From NCBI GenBank assembly GCA_002483135.1, contig DLHI01000022.1, positions 62,001 to 126,000 on the forward strand: a stretch of DNA of 64,000 nucleotides, in the 5' to 3' direction. Source of the stretch: Hyphomonadaceae bacterium UBA7672. Its GTDB lineage: Bacteria; Pseudomonadota; Alphaproteobacteria; Caulobacterales; Hyphomonadaceae. The notes beneath the pieces were generated by a model. It saw only the letters and a list, made by a program, of their open reading frames with translations, ran no database searches and was not told the DNA's origin. A program made the translations under genes and the position numbers. Below, piece by piece: positions 43,922 through 52,025 of this stretch; position 1 is the stretch's first letter, and each line of letters begins with the position of its first letter.

Positions 43922-44545
43922 ATGAGCGCCAGCACCGGAAAATCGACGCGTCCTGTCTGGGCGCTTGAGCGCGAAGCGGGGCGTCCGGTAGTCGTCAGGC
44001 TTGATACGCCGCCACCGTCTCCGCAGGCGCTTGAGCCGCGTGAGCGGCGCAAGGTGAAGATTGGCGAGCCCTACCGCTTCGCCTTCGACATCGTGGTTGA
44101 GCCAACCAGCGAATTTGGCAAGCGCGCGCTTGTGCCGAGCCCGACGCCGAACGGAGCCGCGTTCGAGATCTATTGCGACGAGGGTAAGGTTGTCGGAGGC
44201 GAGGAGACCGGCCCCACTCCGCTCGCCTATTTCACCGCCGGCGTGGCATTCTGCCTGATGACGCACATCACAGGCTATCTCCGCTTCACCGATCTGCAGG
44301 TAAGGAAACTGCGGGTAGAGTTGCGGGCGAATTATGTGACATCCCTCGGTCACGTCGATCGCGGCGGTCAGGGGGAGGGCGGGGCGGAAAGTTTCGAGAC
44401 TTTCGTGATAATCGACACGGACGAGCCTGCCGACCGCATTCAGGAGTTTGTCGCGATCTGCGAGCGTGCCTGCATCGCCAGTCAGACGATTGCGAAGGCA
44501 ATTCCGACCTCAGTCGGGATTGTGCTCAACGGTGAGAAGATCTGA
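43922..44545 (+). CDS. OsmC-like protein
   Basis: A 207-residue OsmC/Ohr-fold protein. The two family Cys are seen in VAFCLMTHI and in the later CERACIASQT, and the segment TPLAYFTAGVAFC is typical. OsmC/Ohr proteins reduce organic hydroperoxides through a Cys pair; some distant relatives in catabolic clusters have other roles. The first 45 residues are Pro/Arg-rich and not conserved. It is alone behind operator 6 and faces the acyl-CoA dehydrogenase operon. A peroxide-detoxifying role during substrate oxidation is inferred. Confidence 0.75.
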   Translation: MSASTGKSTRPVWALEREAGRPVVVRLDTPPPSPQALEPRERRKVKIGEPYRFAFDIVVEPTSEFGKRALVPSPTPNGAAFEIYCDEGKVVGGEETGPTPLAYFTAGVAFCLMTHITGYLRFTDLQVRKLRVELRANYVTSLGHVDRGGQGEGGAESFETFVIIDTDEPADRIQEFVAICERACIASQTIAKAIPTSVGIVLNGEKI

Positions 44546-44554
44546 GGCGTATCG

Positions 44555-45685
44555 TCAAAGCGTGCGGGCAATGATCTCCCGCATAATCTCCGAAGTGCCG
44601 CCGTAGATGCGGGCGACCCGGGCGTCAACCCAGGCGCGTGAAACCTTGTATTCGCTCATGAAGCCGTAACCGCCATGCAGTTGGAGGAATTCGTCGAGAA
44701 GACGTCCCTGCATTTCCGAGCCCAGAAGCTTTGCCATCGCGGCGCGATCCGGGGTGAGCTCCTTGCGCAGCAGTCGGTCGAGGCAGTCATCGACGAAGAC
44801 GCGCAGCATTTCGCATTGCGCCTTGGCATCCGCCAGCTTGAAGCGGGTGTTCTGGTAGTCGAGGATCGGCTTGCCGAACGCCTCGCGCTCGCGCGTATAG
44901 GCGATGGTTTCCTCCAGCAGGGTCTCGATGGACTGAGCGGCGCGGATGGCGATGATGAGGCGTTCCTGGGCAAGTTCGTGCATCAGGTAGCCGAAGCCGT
45001 CATGCTCCTCGCCGAGCCGGTTGGCGACTGGCACGCGCACATTATCGAAGAATAGCTCGCACGTGTCCTGTCCGCGCAGGCCTATTTTCTCGAGCTTTGC
45101 GCCTTTCGAGAAGCCTTCCATCTCATCTTCGATGACGAGAAGCGTGATCTTGCGTTCGGCGGGCCGTGGCTCGACCTTGACTGCAACGATGGCCATCGTC
45201 GCATTCATTCCGTTGGTGATGAAGGTCTTCTGGCCGTTGACGATGTAGTGGTCGCCATCGCGTACCGCCGTCGTTCGCAGGGAACGAAGATCGCTGCCGA
45301 TGCCTGGTTCGGTCATGGCAATGGCGCAGATTGCTTCGCCGCTTGCCATGCGCGGCAACCATCGCTGCTTCTGCGCCTCGCCGCCATATGCGAGAATGTA
45401 GGGCGCGCTGATTTCCGAGTGCGTTGTGAACCCGACCGACGTCGCGTTGGCGCGCGCGAGCTCCTCGATGATCACGGCTGAGTGCCCGAAATCGCCTCCG
45501 GCGCCGCCATAGGCCTCGGGAACGAGGCAGCAAAGCAACCCTTGCGCGCCGGCCTTGCGCCAGACCTCCTTGGGAACAATCCCGTCGCGTTCCCACTGCA
45601 GGTGAAACGGGAGTATTTCGCGCTCTATGAAGCGGCGAATCTGGTCCCGAAACATGTTATGGTCGTCACGAAAGACCCGACGCAT
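44555..45685 (-). CDS. Acyl-CoA dehydrogenase
   Basis: A 376-residue flavoprotein of normal length. FAD/acyl-CoA signatures AICAIAMTEPGIGSD, TFITNG, and the C-terminal GGYGFMSEYKVSRAW and RIYGGTSEIMREII are intact. Introduces an alpha-beta double bond in an acyl-CoA. The ATG at 45685 has AGGGAGG upstream and lies inside the 3' end of the preceding dehydrogenase gene (20-base overlap). Third member of a three-dehydrogenase operon; it looks like a homotetrameric enzyme in its own right. Confidence 0.9.
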   Translation of the reverse strand: MRRVFRDDHNMFRDQIRRFIEREILPFHLQWERDGIVPKEVWRKAGAQGLLCCLVPEAYGGAGGDFGHSAVIIEELARANATSVGFTTHSEISAPYILAYGGEAQKQRWLPRMASGEAICAIAMTEPGIGSDLRSLRTTAVRDGDHYIVNGQKTFITNGMNATMAIVAVKVEPRPAERKITLLVIEDEMEGFSKGAKLEKIGLRGQDTCELFFDNVRVPVANRLGEEHDGFGYLMHELAQERLIIAIRAAQSIETLLEETIAYTREREAFGKPILDYQNTRFKLADAKAQCEMLRVFVDDCLDRLLRKELTPDRAAMAKLLGSEMQGRLLDEFLQLHGGYGFMSEYKVSRAWVDARVARIYGGTSEIMREIIARTL

Positions 45686-46733
45686 TGTTCCCTCCCTGTA
45701 TTCCAGGTCGTCTTGATGTTGTTTCGTTCGCAACTCTTTCCCAGACGCTGCATCCGGGCGCGCTGACGATCTGCTCTCCCAGCCTGGCCGACCAATACGC
45801 AACGCCTCCGAATTCGTTTCGCCATGTCCACAGTCGCCGGGTCGCAAAGTGCAGACGATGCTCGAATGCGAAACCGATCGCGCCGTGGACGGCGTGGGAG
45901 ATCGATGCACCATGGCCGGCCGCCTCGCTGGTGACGATCTTCGCGCTTCCGATCATGAATTCGGACAAGCGAGCGTCCATAGTCGTAAAAGCAGCGTCTG
46001 CGCTGATTGAGGCGGCGGCGGCGTGTTCGGCGAGAACCGCCATCTGCTGCTGGACGGCCTGAAAGGATGCAATTGCACGGCCGAACTGCTTGCGGTCGAG
46101 CGCATAGGCGACGGTGTCGTCGAGAACGCGTCTAACTGCGCCCGCGATCTGACCGGCGCGCATCAGGGCCCCAGTGAGCTGCAGGATGTGCGGCGGCAGG
46201 TGGCCTGGGAGCTCCGCCTCAATGTACGGCGTCGCGTTGGAGAAGGACAACGCGTCACGAGGCTCGCGGCCGATGCTCCGACCCTGCACAATCTGTGCGT
46301 CTACCGTCCGGAGCACCACGACGCGTGGTGTCGATCCATCGATCACAGCGACCAGGTGGTGCGCCGTCCGGCCCCAAGGCACGTTCGCCACCTGGCCCGA
46401 TACGGCGCCGTTCGCTAGGGCCAGGCTGGACGCGTCGCATATGGTGACAGGCCCGTCGAGGGGCGGCATGCCGCACTGGTAAAGCAGCCAGTTCGCAGCG
46501 ATCGATTCAAGCAATGGAACTGGCGCGAGAGAGCGGCCCATGGCTTCGGCGATCACAAAGACATCGGACCAGCCGGGACCATCGTCCACGGCGAGCGCGT
46601 GGGTGAACCCGGCGTCTTCGATGGTCCGCCAGAGCGACGCCGGCCAGATATTGTCTTCGGCGGCCTCAAGGAGGGCGGGTGTCACCGGCTCGATGAGCAT
46701 TGCGTTCAGGCTTGAGCGAAAGATGTCTCTCAT
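45666..46733 (-). CDS. Acyl-CoA dehydrogenase-like subunit (short, divergent)
   Basis: A 355-residue member that is shorter and more divergent than its neighbours. The N-terminal and middle regions are recognisable (AIAEAMGRSLAPVPLLES-type start in VFVIAEAMGRSL; LDDTVAYALDRKQFGRAI, the flavin-contact helix region). The C-terminal GGT-E motif seen in the other two is replaced (TRRLWTWRNEFGG). In steroid-degrading bacteria such a divergent subunit forms an alpha2beta2 dehydrogenase with its partner. Its ATG overlaps the stop of the preceding 381-residue dehydrogenase, which supports a heteromeric pair. Confidence 0.82.
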   Translation of the reverse strand: MRDIFRSSLNAMLIEPVTPALLEAAEDNIWPASLWRTIEDAGFTHALAVDDGPGWSDVFVIAEAMGRSLAPVPLLESIAANWLLYQCGMPPLDGPVTICDASSLALANGAVSGQVANVPWGRTAHHLVAVIDGSTPRVVVLRTVDAQIVQGRSIGREPRDALSFSNATPYIEAELPGHLPPHILQLTGALMRAGQIAGAVRRVLDDTVAYALDRKQFGRAIASFQAVQQQMAVLAEHAAAASISADAAFTTMDARLSEFMIGSAKIVTSEAAGHGASISHAVHGAIGFAFEHRLHFATRRLWTWRNEFGGVAYWSARLGEQIVSAPGCSVWERVANETTSRRPGIQGGNNASGLS

Positions 46734-47878
46734 CAGCGTAGACCCAGACCGCGGGCGATTACGCCTCTGAGAATTTCGCGCGTGCCCCCGCGCAGGGAGA
46801 AAGAGGGCGCCGTCTGCGTCAGGTAGGCGATTGTCTCGGCGTCATCCGGTGGCGTCTGCTCGCGCCGCGTGAAGTCGAAAGTCGTGGCGGCGGTTTCCAG
46901 AACCTCCTGCTCGAAGGAGACGCCGTAGTCCTTGACACATGCGGCCGCCCAGACCGGGTTGGCGTTAGCTTCGATCTGGCTCGTCACGGATACAGACATA
47001 CAGCGCAAAGCTGCAAGCCGCGCCGCGTGGCGTCCGATCGCTGCGACCTGCACCGGATTGTGGGTGGCGCGTGCTGTATCCGTCATGGCGTCGATAGCCG
47101 CGATGCTGCTGAGAAAGCGCTCTGGGCCGCTGCGCTCGAACGCCAGCTCCGCCGTCACCTGCGCCCATCCTTGGCCCTCGACGCCGACGAGGTCGGATTC
47201 GCTGACGTTCACGCGGTCCAGAACCACCTCGTTGAAGTGCGCTTCACCCGTCAGGTCGCGAACCGGCCGCACGTCGACGCCCGGGAGCGACAGGTCAACA
47301 ATGAACTGGGACAAGCCTTCATGCCGTTCCCCGCCATCATCCGTGCGGGCGAGCAGGATCATGTAGTGCGAACGGTGGGCGTTGGTGGTCCAGAGCTTGC
47401 GGCCTTCCAGCCGCCAACCGCCATCGGTTCGGACTGCACGCGTCCTAATGGACGCCAGATCAGAGCCGGAATCCGGCTCGCTCATCCCGATACAGAAGTA
47501 GCGCTCACCGCGGCAGATGGGGGGCAGGTGAGCCTTCTTCTGTTCCTCTGTTCCAAATCGAAGCAGCAGGGGCGCGCTCTGGCGTTCCGCAATCCAGTGC
47601 GCCGCGACGGGCGCGCCAGCCGCAAGAAGCTCCTCGACAACGACAAAGCGCGAGAACGTCGATCTACCTGCCCCGCCATAGACCTGAGGCAGCGCCAGAC
47701 CGATGAGGCCCTCCTTGCCTAGGCGTCTGCTGAAATCCGCATCGTACCCCGACCATGACCGGGCGCGCGCGGTGCGCGGTGTTCCGTCAAGGGCGGTCGC
47801 CAGGAACTCGCGAGCGCGCTGACGCAGCGCATCTGCGTCTGGCGGGATCTCGTTGAGTTGGAACTGGTCGATCGACAA
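46733..47878 (-). CDS. Acyl-CoA dehydrogenase (probable partner of the short subunit)
   Basis: A 381-residue acyl-CoA dehydrogenase. FCIGMSEPDSGSDLASI, LWTTNAHRSHYMILLART and the C-terminal SLRGGTREILRGVIARGLG are visible. First gene of the leftward three-dehydrogenase operon; operator 7 lies upstream. Coupled by ATGA to the 355-residue subunit. The arrangement recalls FadE26-FadE27-type heteromeric enzymes that act on steroid side chains, though the sequence alone does not show the substrate. Confidence 0.88.
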   Translation of the reverse strand: MSIDQFQLNEIPPDADALRQRAREFLATALDGTPRTARARSWSGYDADFSRRLGKEGLIGLALPQVYGGAGRSTFSRFVVVEELLAAGAPVAAHWIAERQSAPLLLRFGTEEQKKAHLPPICRGERYFCIGMSEPDSGSDLASIRTRAVRTDGGWRLEGRKLWTTNAHRSHYMILLARTDDGGERHEGLSQFIVDLSLPGVDVRPVRDLTGEAHFNEVVLDRVNVSESDLVGVEGQGWAQVTAELAFERSGPERFLSSIAAIDAMTDTARATHNPVQVAAIGRHAARLAALRCMSVSVTSQIEANANPVWAAACVKDYGVSFEQEVLETAATTFDFTRREQTPPDDAETIAYLTQTAPSFSLRGGTREILRGVIARGLGLR

Positions 47879-48033
47879 TCGGTCTTCCTTTCGCCGTCAT
47901 TCGGCATCCGGCCGACGAAGGGTTTCCGTCGCCGCAGACCGTGCGCCTTTCTGCGGTCACCTGCCTGCGTGGCGGCCTGCCGCGTCATGGTCGCCAGTGT
48001 CGTCGCAAAGCAGACGGCCAAGTCAATACAAAA

Positions 48034-48066
48034 TATGATATTGAGAATGATGTTCTGACAGCAGAA
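48034..48066. promoter_or_regulatory. Island operator 7
   Basis: TATG-N6-AGAA-N5-TTCT-N6-AGAA, 13 of 16; the right three half-sites are perfect. In the divergent promoter between the dehydrogenase operon (-) and the beta-oxidation operon (+). Confidence 0.62.
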
Positions 48067-48153
48067 TACGATTGCCACGCCTGTCGGGCTCGTATATCGA
48101 CGGTTTGTTGCCGGCTTGCGCCATTCGAAGGATCAGCAGATTGGGGAACCCAG

Positions 48154-48948
48154 GTGGATTCGAGTTTCGGCGAAGAACTGCAGATTGAGGTTGCCGAGGG
48201 GGTCGCTCTCCTGCGGCTGAACCGGCCCGGACAGATCAATGCGATCAACGATGCGATTCGCGCGGGTGTTCCGAAGGCTCTCAGCTGGTTCGAGCAAAGA
48301 TCAGACGTTCGTGCAGTGGTCGTGTGCGGAAACGGCGAGCGCGGCTTCTGCGCCGGCGCCGACATCAAGGAGGTGCGGGCGCCAGAGACCACGCTGGAGT
48401 CGCGAGCCCGCGTCTTCCGGTCCAACTGGATCGAAGCCTTCGACCACTTTTCGAAACCCGTAATTGCGGCGATTCATGGCGTTTGCATGGGCGGCGGCCT
48501 CGAACTCGCCCTGGCGTGCGACATTCGGGTAGCTTCGCGTGATGCCGTCTTTGCGCTGCCGGAAGTTGGGTTGGGGCTCATTCCTGGCGGCGGTGGAACC
48601 CAACGCCTCGTGCGTGTCGTCGGGATGGGCCGTGCGCTCGACATCATACTGTCCGGAGAGCGCTTCGGAGCGGAAGAGGCTCATCGCATCGGCGTTGTGT
48701 CGCGTCTCTTCGAGCCGGGTCGCAAGGTGATCGAAGACGCGGTGGCGCTCGCACGGCAGATAGCGGCCAAGCCGTCCTTCGCCTGCGCCATGGCCAAAGA
48801 AGCGGTGCGGTCGGGCGCCGACATGACTCTTCAGCACGGTCTGCGCCTGGAGCGGGATTTGTTCGTTCTAACAATGGCGACAGACGATCGCCACGAAGCG
48901 GCTGAGGCGTTTCGGGAGAAGCGCCAGCCAAAGTTTCGCGGCGCGTAG
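48154..48948 (+). CDS. Enoyl-CoA hydratase (crotonase family)
   Basis: A 264-residue crotonase. FCAGADIKEV and HGVCMGGG form the oxyanion hole; both catalytic glutamates are in place (GGGLELALACD and LPEVGLGLIPGGGGTQRL). This is closer to canonical short-chain enoyl-CoA hydratases than the copy at 20451. The GTG at 48154 fits the conserved beginning; the frame is open further upstream over the operator. Leads the operon with hydroxyacyl-CoA dehydrogenase and thiolase, a full beta-oxidation round after the acyl-CoA dehydrogenases. Confidence 0.89.
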   Translation: MDSSFGEELQIEVAEGVALLRLNRPGQINAINDAIRAGVPKALSWFEQRSDVRAVVVCGNGERGFCAGADIKEVRAPETTLESRARVFRSNWIEAFDHFSKPVIAAIHGVCMGGGLELALACDIRVASRDAVFALPEVGLGLIPGGGGTQRLVRVVGMGRALDIILSGERFGAEEAHRIGVVSRLFEPGRKVIEDAVALARQIAAKPSFACAMAKEAVRSGADMTLQHGLRLERDLFVLTMATDDRHEAAEAFREKRQPKFRGA

Positions 48949-49004
48949 GTTTGATTGCTCATGGCGTCTCGCCGGAGCCGGTTCGATAGCAGGGTGCTAA
49001 CGCA

Positions 49005-49907
49005 GTGTCAGAAAGTAATGTTAGAGTAAGCGTCGCTGGCGCGGGACAGATGGGCCTGGGCATCGCGCACGCGTTTCTCAGCGCCGGCTTTGACGTCTGC
49101 ATCACGGACATCAGTTCAGATGCGCTGAAACGAGCGTCCGCCGCGATCGAGGGACTGCTCAATGAAGGCGTTGCACGCGGGAAGATGGAGGCGGACGCCG
49201 CTGCGAAGGCGTTTCGCAGACTGACCGCCATGACTGACATCACTGAGGGCGCGCGAGGCGCGGCGCTGCTCGTCGAGACGGTTGTCGAGAAACTCTCGGT
49301 CAAGGCCGACATCGTAAGAGCGGCTGACGCGGTGCTCGCGGAAGACGCCGTGATTGCCACCAACACGTCGGCGCTGAGCGTGACGGCGATAGCGACCGCC
49401 GCCAAGCGGCCCGAGCGCGTGATCGGGATGCATTTCTTCAATCCTGTCCACAAGATGAAGATGGTCGAACTCGTTCTGGGTCTTGCGACAGATGCGGATA
49501 CGCTGAGGCGCGCAAGGGCCTATTGCGAGCGCATCGGCAAGGTCTCGATCGTCGTAAACGAGACGCCGGGCCTGACGACCAGCCGCATGTCCGCAATGCT
49601 GGGCAATGAAGCCATGTACATGCTTCAGGAGGGGGCGGCGTCAGCCGAAGACATCGATACGGCGTTGCGGCTTGGGTTCAATCATCCGATGGGGCCGCTG
49701 GAACTGGGCGACCTTACTGGATGGGATACTCGCCTGTCCGTGCTGCGGTACCTTCACGAAACGCTTGGCGAGAAATTCCGCCCATGCCCGCTGATCATCA
49801 AGATGGTGGCGGCAGGGCGGATCGGCCGCAAAGCAGGCGCAGGGGTCTACCAGTACAGTGACGGTCAGAAAGTGCCCGGCTCCGGACTACGGGCCAGCGC
49901 GATATGA
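49005..49907 (+). CDS. 3-hydroxyacyl-CoA dehydrogenase
   Basis: A 300-residue single-function enzyme (GTG start). Rossmann motif VAGAGQMGLGIA; NTSALSVTAIA; catalytic-His segment MHFFNPVHKMKMVE; C-terminal domain with FNHPMGPLELGDLTGWD. Oxidises 3-hydroxyacyl-CoA with NAD. Length is typical of the PaaH/FadB2 type. The last codons overlap the thiolase start (ATGA), so the two are coupled. Confidence 0.92.
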   Translation: MSESNVRVSVAGAGQMGLGIAHAFLSAGFDVCITDISSDALKRASAAIEGLLNEGVARGKMEADAAAKAFRRLTAMTDITEGARGAALLVETVVEKLSVKADIVRAADAVLAEDAVIATNTSALSVTAIATAAKRPERVIGMHFFNPVHKMKMVELVLGLATDADTLRRARAYCERIGKVSIVVNETPGLTTSRMSAMLGNEAMYMLQEGAASAEDIDTALRLGFNHPMGPLELGDLTGWDTRLSVLRYLHETLGEKFRPCPLIIKMVAAGRIGRKAGAGVYQYSDGQKVPGSGLRASAI

Positions 49908-51091
49908 AGGACATAGTCATTGTCGAGGCCGCGCGCACGCCCGTCGGCAAGTTTCGCGGGTCGCTGGGCGGTGTTCGGGCCGACCATCTGGGTGCGGTTG
50001 TGCTTCAGGGACTGCTCCGGCGCACTGGTTTGGCGCCTGAAGTAGTTGATGATGTGATATTCGGGTGTGTAACGCAGGTGGGCGAACAGTCCGCCAATAT
50101 CGCGCGGACAGCCCTGCTGAGCGCTGGCTGGCCGCATACAATTCCCGGAATGACAGTTGACCGAAAGTGCGGCTCAGCGGAGGCGGCGGTGCACGTCGCC
50201 GTCGGGCAGATCGCTTCAGGCATGAGCGACGTGGTGATTGCCGGCGGCGCAGAGAACATGACGCGTGTTCCGATGGGCGGGAACCGCGATGTTCATGGCG
50301 AACCCTACGGCGGCGCTCTGCAGAAGCTGTACGATCTTTCGTCGCAAGGCGAGGCGGCAGAGCGGATCATCGACAAGTGGGAACTGAAGCGGGAAGAACT
50401 GGAGGCATTCGCTGTCGAAAGTCATCGCCGTGCAGGCGCGGCTGCGGACGCGGGCTGGTTCGATCGGGAGATTGAAGCGGTCGACATCGAACGGTGGCGG
50501 GAGCCGGGAGACGCGGAGGCGCAGGCGCCGCTTTCTTCCGACGAGACCATTCGGCGGGGAACAACCGCGGAGCGCCTGGCGTCGCTGAAACCCTCCTTTC
50601 GGGCCAATGGCCGCGTGACGGCTGGAACGTCGTCTCAGATATCGGATGGCGCGGCGGCGGTGCTGCTGATGTCGCGTGAGGCGGCGAACCGCAACAAGGT
50701 GCGCCCACGTGCGCGGATTCGGGCGATGACGGTCGTGGGCTCCGATCCCGAATTGATGCTGACTGGCCCGATCTCGGCGACGCGGCAGGTTCTCGAGAAG
50801 GCGGGGCTGACAGCGTCGCAGATCGACTTGTTCGAGGTGAACGAGGCGTTTGCGCCGGTTCCGATGATCTGGCTCCGGGAGATTGGAGCGTCGCACGAGC
50901 AGTTGAACGTGAACGGCGGCGCCATAGCCTTGGGCCATCCGCTTGGCGCGAGCGGCGCGCGAATCATGACAACGCTGCTGGCTGAGCTCGACCGCCGTGG
51001 CGCAAGGTTCGGTTTGCAGGCGATTTGCTGCAATGGCGGCCTGGCGACGGCGACAGTGATCGAGCGTCTCGACGGGAGCGAGGCTGATTGA
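49904..51091 (+). CDS. Acetyl-CoA acetyltransferase-type thiolase
   Basis: A 395-residue thiolase with the full catalytic set: Cys89 in TVDRKCGSA, NEAFA, GGAIALGHPLGASGAR with the catalytic His, and the second Cys in AICCNGG. Cleaves 3-ketoacyl-CoA to acetyl-CoA (or propionyl-CoA) and a shortened chain. It contrasts with the Cys-less fold at 34351, so the island has both a true thiolase and an aldolase-like one. Third gene of the beta-oxidation operon; IclR follows 22 bases on. Confidence 0.92.
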   Translation: MKDIVIVEAARTPVGKFRGSLGGVRADHLGAVVLQGLLRRTGLAPEVVDDVIFGCVTQVGEQSANIARTALLSAGWPHTIPGMTVDRKCGSAEAAVHVAVGQIASGMSDVVIAGGAENMTRVPMGGNRDVHGEPYGGALQKLYDLSSQGEAAERIIDKWELKREELEAFAVESHRRAGAAADAGWFDREIEAVDIERWREPGDAEAQAPLSSDETIRRGTTAERLASLKPSFRANGRVTAGTSSQISDGAAAVLLMSREAANRNKVRPRARIRAMTVVGSDPELMLTGPISATRQVLEKAGLTASQIDLFEVNEAFAPVPMIWLREIGASHEQLNVNGGAIALGHPLGASGARIMTTLLAELDRRGARFGLQAICCNGGLATATVIERLDGSEAD

Positions 51092-51113
51092 AAGTCGGGC
51101 CTGTGTACGCTAG

Positions 51114-52022
51114 ATGCGGGCGACAGATATTGACGCTTATGGCGCCGTAAACCAGACTGATCCGTTCATGCCGGAGACACTGAAACTATCGCGAGCAGCG
51201 TCCAGCCTCTCGAAGCGAGATGCTGGGCGTTCGGCCGCGACGACAAACGGGCCAGAGGATATCGACACCCAGAAGACCGGGAGCATCGTCAAGCCAGTTT
51301 CCAACGCCTTCCGGATCCTTAGATATCTCAGTGCTCTCCGGAAGCCGGCTCGTGCGACCCAGATCGCACGCGAACTCTCTATCAATACGAGCACCTGCTT
51401 CAACATACTGCGTACGATGGTGGGCGAGGGGGTTGTCGAGTTCAACGCGCAGTCCAAGGCCTATTCCCTTGGTCTGGGCATTGTGAAGCTGGTCGACACG
51501 ACCCTCATCGAAGGGCAGCGGATGTCAGCCGCGCGGTCGCTGATGCACGACATTGCCGAGCGATTCCGAGTCACGACGACGCTTTGGCGGCGAATCGGGC
51601 CGGACCGCATTGTGCTGGCGATGGTTGAGAACAGCCCCAGCGATTTCAGAATTCACATGGCGGAGGGGCAGCGCCTGCCAATGTTCATTGGCGCCGCGGG
51701 TCGTTTGGTCGCCGCCAATTCCGGTTTAACAAAAGCCGACATTCGCAGCGCGTTCAATTCTTTGAGGTGGGACCGGGCGCTATCGTTTTCGGCCTATTGG
51801 CAACAGGTCCGGGAGGCGGGGGAGTGCGGATGGGCCGTGGATGACGGCTACTATTCGCAAGGCATTGTCGCGATTGCGGCGCCGATCTTCGATGCACAGA
51901 ACCAGCTGATGTTCGCGATCTCGGCCGTGATGTTTCGCGGCCAGTACGATGAAGCGGGAATCGCAAGGGTCGGCGAGGAGCTCAAAGGCTACGCCACGCG
52001 TCTAGCCGGCATCATGCTCTGA
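51114..52022 (+). CDS. IclR-family transcriptional regulator with N-terminal extension
   Basis: A 302-residue regulator. About 58 residues precede the winged helix (VSNAFRILRYLSALRKPARATQIARELSINTSTCFNILRTMV). The effector domain (about 135-300) includes AEGQRLPMFIGAAGRLVAA and GYYSQGIVAIAAPIFD. Read through from the thiolase gene, so it would be autoregulated by operator 7. It is the second candidate for binding the island operators. An internal start nearer residue 19 (ATG at 51168) is possible because the leader is not conserved. Confidence 0.86.
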   Translation: MRATDIDAYGAVNQTDPFMPETLKLSRAASSLSKRDAGRSAATTNGPEDIDTQKTGSIVKPVSNAFRILRYLSALRKPARATQIARELSINTSTCFNILRTMVGEGVVEFNAQSKAYSLGLGIVKLVDTTLIEGQRMSAARSLMHDIAERFRVTTTLWRRIGPDRIVLAMVENSPSDFRIHMAEGQRLPMFIGAAGRLVAANSGLTKADIRSAFNSLRWDRALSFSAYWQQVREAGECGWAVDDGYYSQGIVAIAAPIFDAQNQLMFAISAVMFRGQYDEAGIARVGEELKGYATRLAGIML

Positions 52023-52025
52023 GGC

